Positions 23,400-35,732 of a DNA stretch of 64,000 nucleotides are shown here, one piece after another; positions within the stretch are counted from its first letter, which is position 1, and each line of letters begins with the position of its first letter. Under the pieces are notes generated by a model. It saw only the letters and a program-made list of their open reading frames with translations, was not told the origin of the DNA and ran no database searches. A program made the translations under genes and the position numbers. The stretch spans positions 182,155,801 through 182,219,800 of the forward strand of contig JAIOJX010000025.1 of assembly GCA_022376925.1 (NCBI GenBank), written 5' to 3'. This DNA comes from Tragulus kanchil. Taxonomy: Eukaryota; Chordata; Mammalia; Artiodactyla; Tragulidae.

Positions 23400-23579
23400 A
23401 TTGTTGTCCAGTCTCTAAGTCATCTCTTTGTGACCCCATGGACTGCAGCACGCCAGGCTTCTCTGTCCTTCACCGCCTCCCAGAGTTAGCTCAAGCCCAT
23501 GTCCGCTCTGCCGGGGATGCTGTCCAACCATCTCATCCTCTGTCATCCCCATCTCCTCCTTCTCCTTGTCGAGGCTCCC
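23400..23579 (-). mobile_element. BovB 3'-derived (ART2-type) fragment
   Basis: TTTGTGACCCCATGGACTGC, CACGCCAGGCTTCTCTGTCC and the following words are the reverse of the BovB 3' end. Confidence 0.75.
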
Positions 23580-23791
23580 AAAGGAATTACATTCCCTATA
23601 ACTTGAGATTAAGTCAGGCCCTCTGAGACTTACCCTCCAGGTCTGATAGAAATATCACCACATGTCTCATCATTCATATGTAATGCCTAAAAGCTGTATA
23701 ACATTTATAAATCTACGTTGATAGTAAAGAATATACATATATATATGTTCATCCTCTTTGTAGAAATTTAAAATTTAATAAAAATATTTTA

Positions 23792-24030
23792 GGGCTTCCC
23801 TGTTGGTCCAGTGGGTAAAGAGTCCACCTTGCAATGCAGGGGGCGCCGATTGGATCCCTGGCCTGGGAAGATCCTACGTGGTGTGTCCAATTACGAGCCA
23901 GCGCTCTGCAGTGCATGCGCCTAGAGCCGGTGCTCTGCACCAGAGAGGCTGCTGCAATGGGAGGCCCACACAGGCCAAAGAATAAAGATGGATGAAAATA
24001 AATAAACAAAAAATCAATAAAAGAGACCAA
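23792..24030 (+). mobile_element. CHR-type tRNA-derived SINE
   Basis: It begins GGGCTTCCCTGTTGGTCCAG and ends in AAATAAATAAAC. It lies in the intron between exons F and G. Confidence 0.8.
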
Positions 24031-25037
24031 AAAATTTTTTAAATTAGGTTTGCTATTTATTTATAAATTTATCTATAAATTATAGAGATGTAAAAAGTTA
24101 AAAGTACTCTCCCAATCGAATGAGTACAGAATTTCCATTTGGGATGATGAAAACATTCTAGCGAAGGACAGTGGTGCTGGCTCCACAGCACTGTCAATGT
24201 ACTTAAGGCCATAAATGGTTTACTTAAATATAGTGAAATGGTAAGCCTTATGTTGTGTATATAATGCCATTATATATAGATAGATAGATAAATATCCAAA
24301 AGTCCCTGAGTATGATTTGGATTTTTCTGCTTTAATCGTCTCATTTCCTTAACAAGATTGAGCTGCTATTCACTTAAGCAATCACTGGCATTTGAGGTGG
24401 GCATCTCTACAGATACATGCAGTAGAATTAAAGACCTTAAAGGTTTTGATTTTTTTTAACTTCCTGACTGTAGGAGTGATATCTTGCTAGGATACCTTCT
24501 GATTTCTACTGGGATTCAAAGACCTTTAAAAACAGGGAACCTTTCTCAATCCCGTACAGCCAATGAGCAGTAACTCACCATCAGAAACTGTTAAGAAAAA
24601 GCCTAGACCTTGGAAAAGCTGACTTGACCCAACCGCTGTGATATGCTCTGATATTTTTTAGGATAAAACATCACACCCAACATAAACCACTACTCATGAC
24701 TAGCCCTTATGGTCTGAATTCACTCCATTGGACAAATAATATGATTCTGTTTACATCCAAATGTTAGGCTTGTTTAGGGAAAAAAAGCCAAAAAGACGGT
24801 AGCACAGCGATGCTTGGACCAGAGCTGTAAATCAGCAGAAGGCCATCCAATGTGTCTCATTTCATATTGCGTGTATGATTGTATCAAACTCTGCAAGACC
24901 TGTGGCTGTCTTGGTGAAGACCGAAGTCACCGGAGAGTCACCTCCACTGCGTCTCATTCTGCTCAGCACCCTTGTGTCAGACACCCCAAACTCAGCACGT
25001 GAATATTGACCCACCCATGAATGGTCTGACTCTGCAG
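24031..25037. other. Intron F-G, nothing recognised
   Basis: This is AT-rich, with a short TAGATAGATAGATAA run near 24276. No exon, RNA gene or repeat family was recognised up to exon G. Confidence 0.5.
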
Positions 25038-25215
25038 GGCCGAGGTCTTGCGACGGGAGGACGTCAAGAGACACTCGCTGTACTTGAAGGTGACCTTCAA
25101 CAACAAGGAGGTGTCCAGGACGGAGAGTCGGCCGCTGGGGGCAGACTTCCGAGTTCACTTTGGACAGATTTTCAATTTGCAGATATTCAACTGGCCGGAG
25201 AGTTTAACGCTGCAG
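25038..25215 (+). CDS. CC2D2A: CC2D2A exon G (start of N-terminal C2-like domain)
   Basis: This 178-bp exon (phase 2 to 0) follows acceptor GACTCTGCAG and ends CTGCAG/gtacat. It encodes [40 protein letters not shown] and [18 protein letters not shown]. The pattern of beta strands ([31 protein letters not shown]) is that of the C2-like fold known in CC2D2A ahead of its classical C2 domain. It is present once in the window. Confidence 0.96.
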
Positions 25216-25239
25216 GTACATTGATTTTAAATTTTCTCT

Positions 25240-25455
25240 CCATTTTTAGAAATTCATTTTTATTGGAGGATAGTTGCTTTACAATGTTGTGTCAATTTCT
25301 ACTCTACAGCTAAGTGAACTCTCTGTACATGTACCTATATCCACCCTTTTTTTTGATTTTCTTCCCATTTTGGTCATCTCAGAACACTGAGTAGGGTTCC
25401 CTGTGCTATACAGTAGGTTCTCATGAGTAGACTGTTCTATACATAGTATCGATAG
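25240..25455 (-). mobile_element. L1 3' end, antisense
   Basis: TTTTATTGGAGGATAGTTGC and TTTACAATGTTGTGTCAATT are the reversed ruminant L1 3' end; GTGCTATACAGTAGGTTCTC lies further in. It starts 25 bases after the exon G donor. Confidence 0.8.
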
Positions 25456-25458
25456 TAT

Positions 25459-25520
25459 ATGGGCTTCCCAGGGAGCTCAGAGGGTACAGAAACCCCCTGC
25501 CAGTGCAGGGGACAATGCCA
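25459..25520 (+). mobile_element. Bov-A2 head fragment
   Basis: GGGCTTCCCAGGGAGCTCAG then CCTGCCAGTGCAGG, truncated. Confidence 0.6.
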
Positions 25521-26195
25521 TGTCCATCCGCTCTCCTCTGGAGCCTCTGCAGAGCCTGACGGCCTGACCACCTGCAGGGCTCCGCTTCCTCCGTCCTTCC
25601 TGCTGACTGGGCTTCAGCCCACTGCCTCTCTCCGTAAGAGGCCCCGTGACTTGAATCACTTAACTACTGGGCACCGTGGCTCCAGAGACACCGTCCCATT
25701 TCAGAGATGCTGAAATTAAAGATGATAGCATCCTTGACACCACTAACACCTGGTTAAGAGAGGTGGGGCTTAGCCAGAGAGTCCCTGCAGTGGAACCTGG
25801 GGACAGTGTCCTTCTGTCTGGATGGTGAGGGGCTGCGGAGCATCTTACTCTGAACACCCTTCAGCTCCTGAAGCCCCACGTGTTAGCTGCTGCCCAGAGC
25901 AAACCTCCTAGCTCAGCCCTGGATGTGTGTGCTGATGCGTTGGTTTAAAGGCGTATTGCACAGGGAGCTCTGTCTAAATGCAGAACGAAACTTGATGGAG
26001 AAAGTCAACAAACCCCAAACAAACAAATCTCCAGAGGCCACCGCGATGCTTTGCTGTCATCTGCTCCTGTCACAGGTGAAGAAGGGCCACGGGGGACCCT
26101 GAGGGGTCTCACCTGCTCCACTTGCACAGAACAACAAAGATCAAACCAGACATCATAATGGCACAATGGCGCAATTTTTTATGTATTTATTTTTA
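25521..26195. other. Intron G-H, nothing recognised
   Basis: This is GC-richer intron with no recognised repeat, exon or RNA gene. Confidence 0.5.
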
Positions 26196-26198
26196 ATC

Positions 26199-26458
26199 TT
26201 GGCCTCTTTTATTGGTCTTTCATTTATTTACTTTCGTCCATCTTTGTTCTTTGGCCTGTGTGGGCCTCCCATCGCAGTGGCCTCTCTCGTTGCAGAGCAC
26301 CGGCTCTGGGCGCATGCGCTCCAGAGTGCTGGCTCCTAATTGGCCACGCTCGTCCAGACGCCCAGCGGCACATGGGATCTTCCCAGGCCAGGAATCAAAC
26401 CGGCACCCCTTGCACTGCAAGGTGGACTCTTTACCCACTGGACCATCAAGGAAGCCCG
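26199..26458 (-). mobile_element. CHR-type tRNA-derived SINE
   Basis: It reads in reverse: TTGGCCTCTTTTATTGGTC to GACCATCAAGGAAGCCC. Confidence 0.82.
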
Positions 26459-26912
26459 GCATGATTTTTTATGATTGAGTACCAGTTACAGATACAATTA
26501 ATTTAGAAGGTACTGCGTTTCAACTCTCTAGAAATAGTACTGGGCCATTTGGAAGTGTTCCATATAATTGCAAGTTTTAAATAAGGAAAATTTTAACAAT
26601 TACTGGCAACTTCAGGAGGGAAAGAGAAACCACCTTAAAAGCCTCCATTCATGCCAGTGCTATGTAATTCTTAACTTCAAAGGGTAGCAATCTTCAGAAA
26701 ATGTCTTGAGACACTCAGAACTAAAATGCATCAATTGATGACCCAACAAACCAAGCCCTGAATGTTTGTTGCTTGCCTGTGGAGAGCCAGCTGAGTGTCT
26801 GATGCTGAGCCCAGGGTGCAGTGGAGCTCTGGAAGCCTTGTATAAAAACAGGTGTGCACAGCCCTGCCTGTGGGAGCTTTCAATTCAGCCGGGAGAGGAA
26901 AGGGACAACTCC

Positions 26913-27000
26913 TGGGTTGGCCCAGGCGTTCATTCAGGTTTTTCCATAAGATGTTACCAGAAAAAAAAAAAAAAACCCAATGACTCTTTTGACCAACCCA
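26913..27000. mobile_element. Mariner-type MITE
   Basis: This is an 88-base element with inverted ends: TGGGTTGGCCCAGGCGTTCA on the left, and GACTCTTTTGACCAACCCA on the right whose reverse complement is similar. Its core TTTTTCCATAAGATGTTACC matches a ruminant mariner-derived repeat. An A15 run lies inside. Confidence 0.65.
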
Positions 27001-27263
27001 ATACAAAGAAATAACACTCAGCAGAGGATGGATACCCAGGACGTTGAAGGGAAAAGTGTCGATTGTGATGTTTGATTTTTTTCCCATGTTACGAACCACA
27101 AGACTCAATGTCTCCTAGCTAGGCTTTAGAGAGGCTGCCAGGGCAGCCCTCCAAGGCAGAAGACAAGTCTACAAACTTGCCCAGGAAGCCAGGAGGGAGG
27201 GGCTGAGGCCGGGGCCTCAAAGAGGAAATGGGAGGAAGGCATTAGAGAAAACTGCAGCCTGGA

Positions 27264-27454
27264 GGGGCTTTACAGGTGGTGCTGGTGGTAAAGAACCCTC
27301 CTGCCAGTGCACGGTCTGAAACATCCCCCTAGAGGAGGGCATGGCAACCCACCCCAGTATTCTTGCCTGGAGAATCCGATGGATAGAGGAGCCTGATGAG
27401 TTACAGTTCATAGGGTCGCAAAGAGTCGGAGACAACTGAAGTGACTTAGCACAC
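27264..27454 (+). mobile_element. Bov-A2/Bov-tA SINE
   Basis: It runs from GGGGCTTTACAGGTGGTGCT to CAACTGAAGTGACTTAGCAC. It is full length and diverged. Confidence 0.82.
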
Positions 27455-27493
27455 ATGTACAAAGCCTTGAAAGAAGGGATTAGCAGGACTGAA

Positions 27494-27698
27494 TGTTGTT
27501 CATTCATTGAGTCGTGTCTGATTGCAACCCCATGGACTGGAACCTGCCAGGCTCCTCTGTCCATGGAGTTCTTCAGGCAAGCAGACTGGAGTAGGTTGCC
27601 ATTTCCTTTTCCAGGGAATCTTCCCAACCCAGGGATCAAACCCACGTCTCCTGCAGCGGCGGGCAGATTCTTTACCACTGAGCCACCTGGGAAGCCCG
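27494..27698 (-). mobile_element. Bov-A2/Bov-tA SINE
   Basis: It runs from GTTCATTCATTGAGTCGTGT to GCCACCTGGGAAGCCC in reverse. The copy is at 28613-28816. A shorter fragment of the same family lies at 27854-27902 (copy 28972-29019). Confidence 0.83.
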
Positions 27699-29714
27699 TG
27701 ATGGCTAGAGAGAATAAACAATAGAGAATCAGACTTGGCTCCGAGCAAAGAGTGAGATGGGACGTCACAGGACGGACGCTGAAGTGGGACCCGAGTCCTT
27801 CCAGGAAGTTCTTGAAATTTTGGATGCTGAGGTCTTTCCAGAATAACTGCTTGCTGTTGTTCAGTCGCTCAGTCATGTCCAACTCTCTGTGACCCCATGG
27901 ACTTGGTCTTTCACGAGAATGAAGTTTGATTTAGAAATAAAGAAAGCTTTCTGATAGTGACCTTCACTTTATCACCCACACCTATCAGGTCACCCTCTCC
28001 TCATCATCGTGACTCCCCGAAACTAACAACACTTGTGTAACATTGCTGGAGGCTTTTAAACATCAGTGTTATTATTTTTTTTCTTTATGAATCAGTCCTG
28101 TTGAGCTTTCACATTCCTGGCATGTGGACTGCGATAGGCAGTGTTTGTCACTGGGCTGGCAGTCACTTGATTCTCCCTTCCGAAAGCTCTCCTGGTGGCT
28201 CTGGCTTTTCCGCAGAGCTATGCCCTTGGGGTGGGGACAACAGTCCTACTGGGGGTCGTGGCCTTGATGGCCCTCTTCTGTCTCACTGGGACGAGGGGGA
28301 GAGGAAACGAGGCTACAGAGAGGCAGCCTCCTCCCAGGAGCTCAGCAGGGAAGGGAAGGGTGGACACAGATCATCCTGAGCGGACTGGAGCATGGTTTAC
28401 TTTAGGGTGTGGTTAGCAGTTGTCTGCAGCCCAGAAAAGACTGATGACTTAGAAAATAGAAAGGGAAGTTGTGGAGGGGGAGTGAGTGGAGAGAGGAAGG
28501 AAAGAGGGTGGGAGCGCTGAGGGTGGGGATGCTGGAGGATGCTGGGAGGGGTGGATCAAGACAGAGAGCGGGCAGCCCGGGGCCCAGTGGATGAGACCCT
28601 TGGGCCATTCCTTGTTGTTCATTCATTGAGTCGTGTCTGATTGCAACCCCATGGACTGTAGCCTGCCAGGCTCCTCTGTCCATAGGCTTTTCCAGGCAAG
28701 CAGACTGGAGTAGGTTGCCATTTCCTTTTCCAGGAATCTTCCCAACCCAGGGATCAAACCCACGTCTCCTGCAGCGGCGGGCAGATTCTTTACCACTGAG
28801 CCACCTGGGAAGCCCGTGATGGCTAGAGAGAATAAACAATAGAGAATCAGACTTGGCTCCGAGCAAAGAGTGAGATGGGACGTCACAGGACGGACGCTGA
28901 AGTGGGACCCGAGTCCTTCCAGGAAGTTCTTGAAATTTTGGATGCTGAGGTCTTTCCAGAATAACTGCTTGCTGTTGTTCAGTCGCTCAGTCATGTCCAA
29001 CTCTCTGTGACCCCATGGACTTGGTCTTTCACGAGAATGAAGTTTGATTTAGAAATAAAGAAAGCTTTCTGATAGTGACCTTCACTTTATCACCCACACC
29101 TATCAGGTCACCCTCTCCTCATCATCGTGACTCCCCGAAACTAACAACACTTGTGTAACATTGCTGGAGGCTTTTAAACATCAGTGTTATTATTTTTTTT
29201 CTTTATGAATCAGTCCTGTTGAGCTTTCACATTCCTGGCATGTGGACTGCGATAGGCAGTGTTTGTCACTGGGCTGGCAGTCACTTGATTCTCCCTTCCG
29301 AAAGCTCTCCTGGTGGCTCTGGCTTTTCCGCAGAGCTATGCCCTTGGGGTGGGGACAACAGTCCTACTGGGGGTCGTGGCCTTGATGGCCCTCTTCTGTC
29401 TCACTGGGACGAGGGGGAGAGGAAACGAGGCTACAGAGAGGCAGCCTCCTCCCAGGAGCTCAGCAGGGAAGGGAAGGGTGGACACAGATCATCCTGAGCG
29501 GACTGGAGCATGGTTTACTTTAGGGTGTGGTTAGCAGTTGTCTGCAGCCCAGAAAAGACTGATGACTTAGAAAATAGAAAGGGAAGTTGTGGAGGGGGAG
29601 TGAGTGGAGAGAGGAAGGAAAGAGGGTGGGAGCGCTGAGGGTGGGGATGCTGGAGGATGCTGGGAGGGGTGGATCAAGACAGAGAGCGGGCAGCCCGGGG
29701 CCCAGTGGATGAGA
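27494..29714. repeat. Direct tandem duplication 9 (units 27494-28596 and 28613-29714)
   Basis: The units start TGTTGTTCATTCATTGAG and end CAGTGGATGAGAC, at an offset of 1118-1119 bp. They are intronic, beginning with an antisense Bov-A2 SINE. A 16-base filler lies between the units. Indels cluster in the first 150 bases (for example TCCATGGAGTTC against TCCATAGGCTTT). Confidence 0.92.
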
Positions 29715-29795
29715 CTTGGCCTTCCAGTGCAGGAGGTGGGCATTCGATCCCTGGTCAATCAGCTAAGAACCCACATGCCTTGCATCCAAAAAAGA
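29698..29795 (+). mobile_element. Short SINE fragment, Bov-t type
   Basis: CAGTGGATGAGACTTGGCCT, CATTCGATCCCTGGTC and an A-rich end mark a degraded tRNA-derived SINE. The copy is at 30776-30873. Confidence 0.55.
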
Positions 29796-30184
29796 AAAAA
29801 AAACCAGAAAACGAAAACAATATTGTAGCAAATTCATAAATGATCTACATAAAGATATGTATTTTTAAAAAGATACAGAATAAGAAGGTCCTTTGAGTCT
29901 GGCGTGATGACACTGGAGAGGGCGGGGCCACAGTCTCCAGGGAAGGAGGAGAATCAGACTGTTTCCTCCAACCGTGAGGGAAGTGCGGACAACCTAACAC
30001 TCGGAACCGCAGCCTTGCCCAGGCTGGGATTGCAGGGCGGCCGCTGATACCAAATCCATGGCTCCCCCGTGCGGGAGGGAATGCCATGCTGTGCTCTGTT
30101 TTGCTTTGTTTGTTTAAGTTTTAAGATCAGAGAACCACGACTTAAGGCCAGGCAATATCAACTACTTCACGATGGATTCTTCTT

Positions 30185-30430
30185 TCTTTTCTTTTTAAAA
30201 ATGTCTTCTTTAATGAAGGATAATTGTTTTACAGAATTTTGTTGTTTTCTGCCAAACACCAACATGAATCGCCAAGTGTCCCCTCCTGTGTAACCTTCCT
30301 CCCATTTCCCTGCCCGTCCCGCCCTCCCACCGCTCCAGGCTGTTACAGTGCCTCAGCGTGGGTTCCCTGAGTCGTTCAGCAAATTCCTATTGCCTATCTG
30401 CTTTACATTGTAAAATGGTATGGATTCTTT
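30185..30430 (-). mobile_element. L1 3' end, antisense
   Basis: GATAATTGTTTTACAGAATT and TTGTTGTTTTCTGCCAAACA are the reversed L1 3' end. The copy is at 31263-31507. Confidence 0.65.
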
Positions 30431-31644
30431 ATCTGTCTTAATGTTCCTACATTTCTAAGGTTTGTCTTATCTTTATTTCTAAAGAGCAGGTTTAAGCGGA
30501 ATTCCAAATGCAGAAGTTAATAATAATCTGACAAATTGATTCAGGGAAGGGAAGGGTGGACACAGATCATCCTGAGCGGACTGGAGCATGGTTTACTTTA
30601 GGGTGTGGTTAGCAGTTGTCTGCAGCCCAGAAAAGACTGATGACTTAGAAAATAGAAAGGGAAGTTGTGGAGGGGGAGTGAGTGGAGAGAGGAAGGAAAG
30701 AGGGTGGGAGCGCTGAGGGTGGGGATGCTGGAGGATGCTGGGAGGGGTGGATCAAGACAGAGAGCGGGCAGCCCGGGGCCCAGTGGATGAGACTTGGCCT
30801 TCCAGTGCAGGAGGTGGGCATTCGATCCCTGGTCAATCAGCTAAGAACCCACATGCCTTGCATCCAAAAAAGAAAAAAAAACCAGAAAACGAAAACAATA
30901 TTGTAGCAAATTCATAAATGATCTACATAAAGATATGTATTTTTAAAAAGATACAGAATAAGAAGGTCCTTTGAGTCTGGCGTGATGACACTGGAGAGGG
31001 CGGGGCCACAGTCTCCAGGGAAGGAGGAGAATCAGACTGTTTCCTCCAACCGTGAGGGAAGTGCGGACAACCTAACACTCGGAACCGCAGCCTTGCCCAG
31101 GCTGGGATTGCAGGGCGGCCGCTGATACCAAATCCATGGCTCCCCCGTGCGGGAGGGAATGCCATGCTGTGCTCTGTTTTGCTTTGTTTGTTTAAGTTTT
31201 AAGATCAGAGAACCACGACTTAAGGCCAGGCAATATCAACTACTTCACGATGGATTCTTCTTTCTTTTCTTTTTAAAAATGTCTTCTTTAATGAAGGATA
31301 ATTGTTTTACAGAATTTTGTTGTTTTCTGCCAAACACCAACATGAATCGGCCAAGTGTCCCCTCCCTCTGTAACCTTCCTCCCATTTCCCTGCCCGTCCC
31401 GCCCTCCCACCGCTCCAGGCTGTTACAGTGCCTCAGCGTGGGTTCCCTGAGTCGTTCAGCAAATTCCTATTGCCTATCTGCTTTACATTGTAAAATGGTA
31501 TGGATTCTTTATCTGTCTTAATGTTCCTACATTTCTAAGGTTTGTCTTATCTTTATTCTAAAGAGCAGGTAAATTTGCACCAGATCATTGAGTTAAAGCG
31601 GACCTCATTCCAAATGCAGAAGTTAATAATAATCTGACAAATTG

Positions 31645-32176
31645 GTAGTTCCAATTTGATAGGAGTTGATCTAGTTGCTATTCTGAATTCACTGTTGCCT
31701 TTTTTTTTTTTAATACAACAGGAATTTTTGAACCATTGAACATAATCGAATTATTTTTCCTATCTTATTTCTTTATTAACATTCCACCTCAAACATACAC
31801 ACACAAACACACATTTCGCTTAGAGCAGTGCTTCTCAAGGGAGATAATGATACCTAGACATGTCAGATGACATTTTAATTGCTGCAGGTAGTGAGGAGCT
31901 CCTGGCAGCTAGTGGCTGGAGGCCAGGGACATCCCTAAATGCCCTACAACGCAGAGGGCAACAGCGCGCCACAGCGAAGAGCTCTCCAGCCCCAGAGGTC
32001 AGTGGTGTTGAGGCTGAGAACCCCTGACTGAGAAAGAAAACAGAATTTCCACTTAATTAAACAGAAAGCAATTTACAAATGTTTATAAAGCCCAGAGTGC
32101 CCATTTTCTGATTTTTAAAAATAGCATTTCATCCTAGCATTAAATAGAATTGCTATTCGAAAAATTAGGGGGCCTT
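31645..32176. other. Intron G-H, nothing recognised
   Basis: Intron with a T run near 31700 and a CA-rich stretch near 31797. No exon or repeat family was recognised with confidence. Confidence 0.45.
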
Positions 32177-32452
32177 GGGTCGCCCTGGTGGCTCAGTGGT
32201 GAAGAATCTGCCTGCCAATGTAGGAGGCACAGGTTCGATCCCTGGTCCAGGAAGATCCCCCATGCTGCGGAGCAACTAAGCCCGTGTGCTTCTACCACTG
32301 AAGCCCATGCCCCCTAGAGTCCGTGCCCTGCGACAAGAGAAGCCAGGACAGTGAAAAGCCTGAACACCGCAACGACAGAGTAGCCTAGCTTGCCGCAGCT
32401 GAGTGCAGTAATGAAGACCCAGCACAGCCGAAAATAAATAAGTCTTTAAAAA
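32177..32452 (+). mobile_element. Bov-tA SINE, full length
   Basis: It begins GGGTCGCCCTGGTGGCTCAG and carries GGTTCGATCCCTGG, GAGCAACTAAGCCCGTG and the tail AAAATAAATAAG. The last 70 bases recur at 33515-33583 because duplication 11 begins inside it. Confidence 0.83.
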
Positions 32453-32529
32453 AATAATTAGGAGGTCTTAAAAAGACAGATCTTACATGTTAAAGTTTAA
32501 TGTAAATCAAAGTGAAACTCACTCCATTG

Positions 32530-32694
32530 TAGCTAGCCTGCCAGGCTCCTCTGTCCATGGAATTCCCCAGGCATGAATCCTGGAGTGGGTTGCCATTTCC
32601 CTTCTCCAGAAGATCTTCCCAATCCAGGGGTCAAACCCAGGTCTCCGCATTGCAGACAGATTCTCTGCCATCTGTGCCACCAGAGAAGCCCCCG
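32530..32694 (-). mobile_element. Bov-A2/Bov-tA SINE
   Basis: TAGCCTGCCAGGCTCCTCTG to CCACCAGAGAAGCCCC in reverse, missing the far end. The copy is at 33665-33829. Confidence 0.82.
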
Positions 32695-33063
32695 TGGTAG
32701 TGAGCAATCAAATGGAAATCAAACATCCCTCAGGAGTTTCGCCATCCAGTGAGATACACTATAAACAAGGCATTTTGGGAGAGGTGACGAGCATTCCTAC
32801 AGGGAAAGCACAAGGAATTGTTGGGACGCGTATGTCAGTGTGGGTGGGCTTGGCACCAGCTAGTGCAGTCCTCACTCAGTGTCCAGCACAGCAGGGCACC
32901 TTCCAGAATTTAAACACCTGCCCGAAGTGGACCGGGCACCCTCACCTGGCCAGAAGCGCCTGTCCCTTGAGACTCTGAGCAGCCAGGGAGCCGGAGACAG
33001 GAGGAGCTCCTGGTGTTTTGATTGCAACTGCCCATGCTAAAGGTGATCCTTTAACCTTCCGTG

Positions 33064-33284
33064 GTTGTTGTTTAGTCACTAAGTCATGTCTAACCCTTTT
33101 GTGACTCCATGGACTGTAGCCCACCAAGCTCCTTTGTCCGTGGGATTTCCCAGGCAAGAATACTGGAGTGAGTTTCCATTTCCTTCTCAAGGGGATCTTC
33201 CTCACCCAGGGATCGAACCTGAGTCTCTTGTATCTCCTGGATGGACAGGTGGATTCATTACCACTGAGCCACCCAGAAAGCCCA
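33064..33284 (-). mobile_element. Bov-A2/Bov-tA SINE
   Basis: GTTGTTGTTTAGTCACTAAG to GCCACCCAGAAAGCCC in reverse. The copy is at 34199-34419. Confidence 0.84.
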
Positions 33285-34631
33285 TCCTTCAGTTGTGGTC
33301 ATTATTTATACAGCACTTCTATATTTCATGGTTCTTTCATTTACATTTTAAATTCTCTTTCAATCATTATTTCTCACCAGTCTATCTACAGTAGTTATAT
33401 TTGCCTTATAATTTATGGACTTTGGTTACAGCTTGAAAATATTTCTTAACTGTTCCAGTCACCTTTCTGATTTTCCTCAACCTGTGAGGAAGACATCCAT
33501 TTCTCGAAAACAGTGTAGCCTAGCTTGCCGCAGCTGAGTGCAGTAATGAAGACCCAGCACAGCCGAAAATAAATAAGTCTTTAAAAAAATAATTAGGAGG
33601 TCTTAAAAAGACAGATCTTACATGTTAAAGTTTAATGTAAATCAAAGTGAAACTCACTCCATTGTAGCTAGCCTGCCAGGCTCCTCTGTCCATGGAATTC
33701 CCCAGGCATGAATCCTGGAGTGGGTTGCCATTTCCCTTCTCCAGAAGATCTTCCCAATCCAGGGGTCAAACCCAGGTCTCCGCATTGCAGACAGATTCTC
33801 TGCCATCTGTGCCACCAGAGAAGCCCCCGTGGTAGTGAGCAATCAAATGGAAATCAAACATCCCTCAGGAGTTTCGCCATCCAGTGAGATACACTATAAA
33901 CAAGGCATTTTGGGAGAGGTGCGAGCATTCCTACAGGGAAAGCACAAGGAATTGTTGGGACGCGTATGTCAGTGTGGGTGGGCTTGGCACCAGCTAGTGC
34001 AGTCCTCACTCAGTGTCCAGCACAGCAGGGCACCTTCCAGAATTTAAACACCTGCCCGAAGTGGACCGGGCACCCTCACCTGGCCAGAAGCGCCTGTCCC
34101 TTGAGACTCTGAGCAGCCAGGGAGCCGGAGACAGGAGGAGCTCCTGGTGTTTTGATTGCAACTGCCCATGCTAAAGGTGATCCTTTAACCTTCCGTGGTT
34201 GTTGTTTAGTCACTAAGTCATGTCTAACCCTTTTGTGACTCCATGGACTGTAGCCCACCAAGCTCCTTTGTCCGTGGGATTTCCCAGGCAAGAATACTGG
34301 AGTGAGTTTCCATTTCCTTCTCAAGGGGATCTTCCTCACCCAGGGATCGAACCTGAGTCTCTTGTATCTCCTGGATGGACAGGTGGATTCATTACCACTG
34401 AGCCACCCAGAAAGCCCATCCTTCAGTTGTGGTCATTATTTATACAGCACTTCTATATTTCATGGTTCTTTCATTTACATTTTAAATTCTCTTTCAATCA
34501 TTATTTCTCACCAGTCTATCTACAGTAGTTATATTTGCCTTATAATTTATGGACTTTGGTTACAGCTTGAAAATATTTCTTAACTGTTCCAGTCACCTTT
34601 CTGATTTTCCTCAACCTGTGAGGAAGACATC

Positions 34632-35732
34632 AGAAACAGTGTGTGCGTTCGGAAGTAAAACAGTTGTAGATTCAAATCCTCGTGATTTACAAGGTGAGGG
34701 GCCAGGAGAAGTGTCTCCCCTTCGCTGAGCCCCACATCCATCACCTAGGATTTTGAGGTCTGAGATTTTGCTTGATCTTTACCATAAACCATCCCTCATA
34801 GGACTGTGGTTAAGATTAAGCACAGTGGCAGACCTAAAGTCCTTAATGACTTCATATAAAGGCCTATTGTGATGAATTAGAATTCAAGAAGTACAAAAAA
34901 ATTTAAAAGAAAGAAAAGCCCACCATTCTCTTAAGCTGAAACTTCCTGCCAGTGAGTCCATAATGTAACAGGTCAAGCCAAGGTCACTTGTGAAATAAAC
35001 AACAACCTGCTACACGTCTTCAAGGTCTCTGATATTAGGAAACTGCAGGCTCTTATGAGAGGTTGGGATAAGTCCAAAAATTGGCTCTTCTTTTTCCATT
35101 TGAGTTCTGAACCAAGAAAAATACAGAGAAAAAGTGTAAAAAATATACATACCAGGGGAGGGCATCACTTATAAATTAATAGAGGCTTGAGGGACATGCC
35201 AGTCAATTGCAGCGTCTGGAATTAATTGCCATCCTGAGTCAAGTATTCTAGTAATTTTTGGAGGCTCTGAAGGACATTTGAAACTTACTAATAGTTGTCA
35301 TTGTTCAGGAATTGCTGTGCTAATTACATTGTAATTATGCCTTTTTATATCCTTTTTAGAGATTCATAATGAAATGTTTACAGATACAATGATGTCTAGG
35401 TTCAAAATACTGGTGGAGAGGCAAATGGTTGAGAATATAGACAAAACCAGACTGGCCATAACTGAATGGTAGCTGAAGCTAGGCAAGGGATGGATTCATG
35501 GTATGTTAGTCTTCTAACATTACAATATTTGAAACTTTTCTTAAAAGATCTTTTTAATATTGATAAAAATATCTCCTATCTACTGATAAAGATGAATTTG
35601 GAAAATGTGACTTCAGTGTGCTGCTCACGGGCCTCCCGCTGAGGCTCGGGTCAGGCAGCGGTCAGCCCGAGCAGCCCGGGTCTCTTGGTGCACCAGCCTG
35701 TTAGGGGAGCTCACCGCAGGCCACGTCTGAGG
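34632..35732. other. Intron G-H, nothing recognised
   Basis: AT-rich intron, single copy, with no exon, RNA gene or familiar repeat. Confidence 0.5.

Larger units (their letters stand above)
29464..31644. repeat. Direct tandem duplication 10 (units 29464-30538 and 30542-31644)
   Basis: The units start CAGGGAAGGGAAGG and end TCTGACAAATTG, at an offset of 1078 bp. Near its right end the first unit lacks about 29 bases present at 31571-31610. It chains with duplication 9, so its first 250 bases occur three times. Confidence 0.92.
32380..34631. repeat. Direct tandem duplication 11 (units 32380-33497 and 33515-34631)
   Basis: The units start GTAGCCTAGCTTGCC inside a SINE and end GAGGAAGACATC, at an offset of 1134-1135 bp. 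Each holds two antisense Bov-A2 SINEs. They are intronic. An 17-base filler (CATTTCTCGAAAACAGT) lies between. Confidence 0.92.

Noticed and set aside
27217..27882. Open frame of 221 codons on the minus strand
   Set aside because: It runs through two Bov-A2 SINEs (FPGGSVVKNLPA and SLLAWKIPWTE-type words are SINE translations) and has no protein resemblance.
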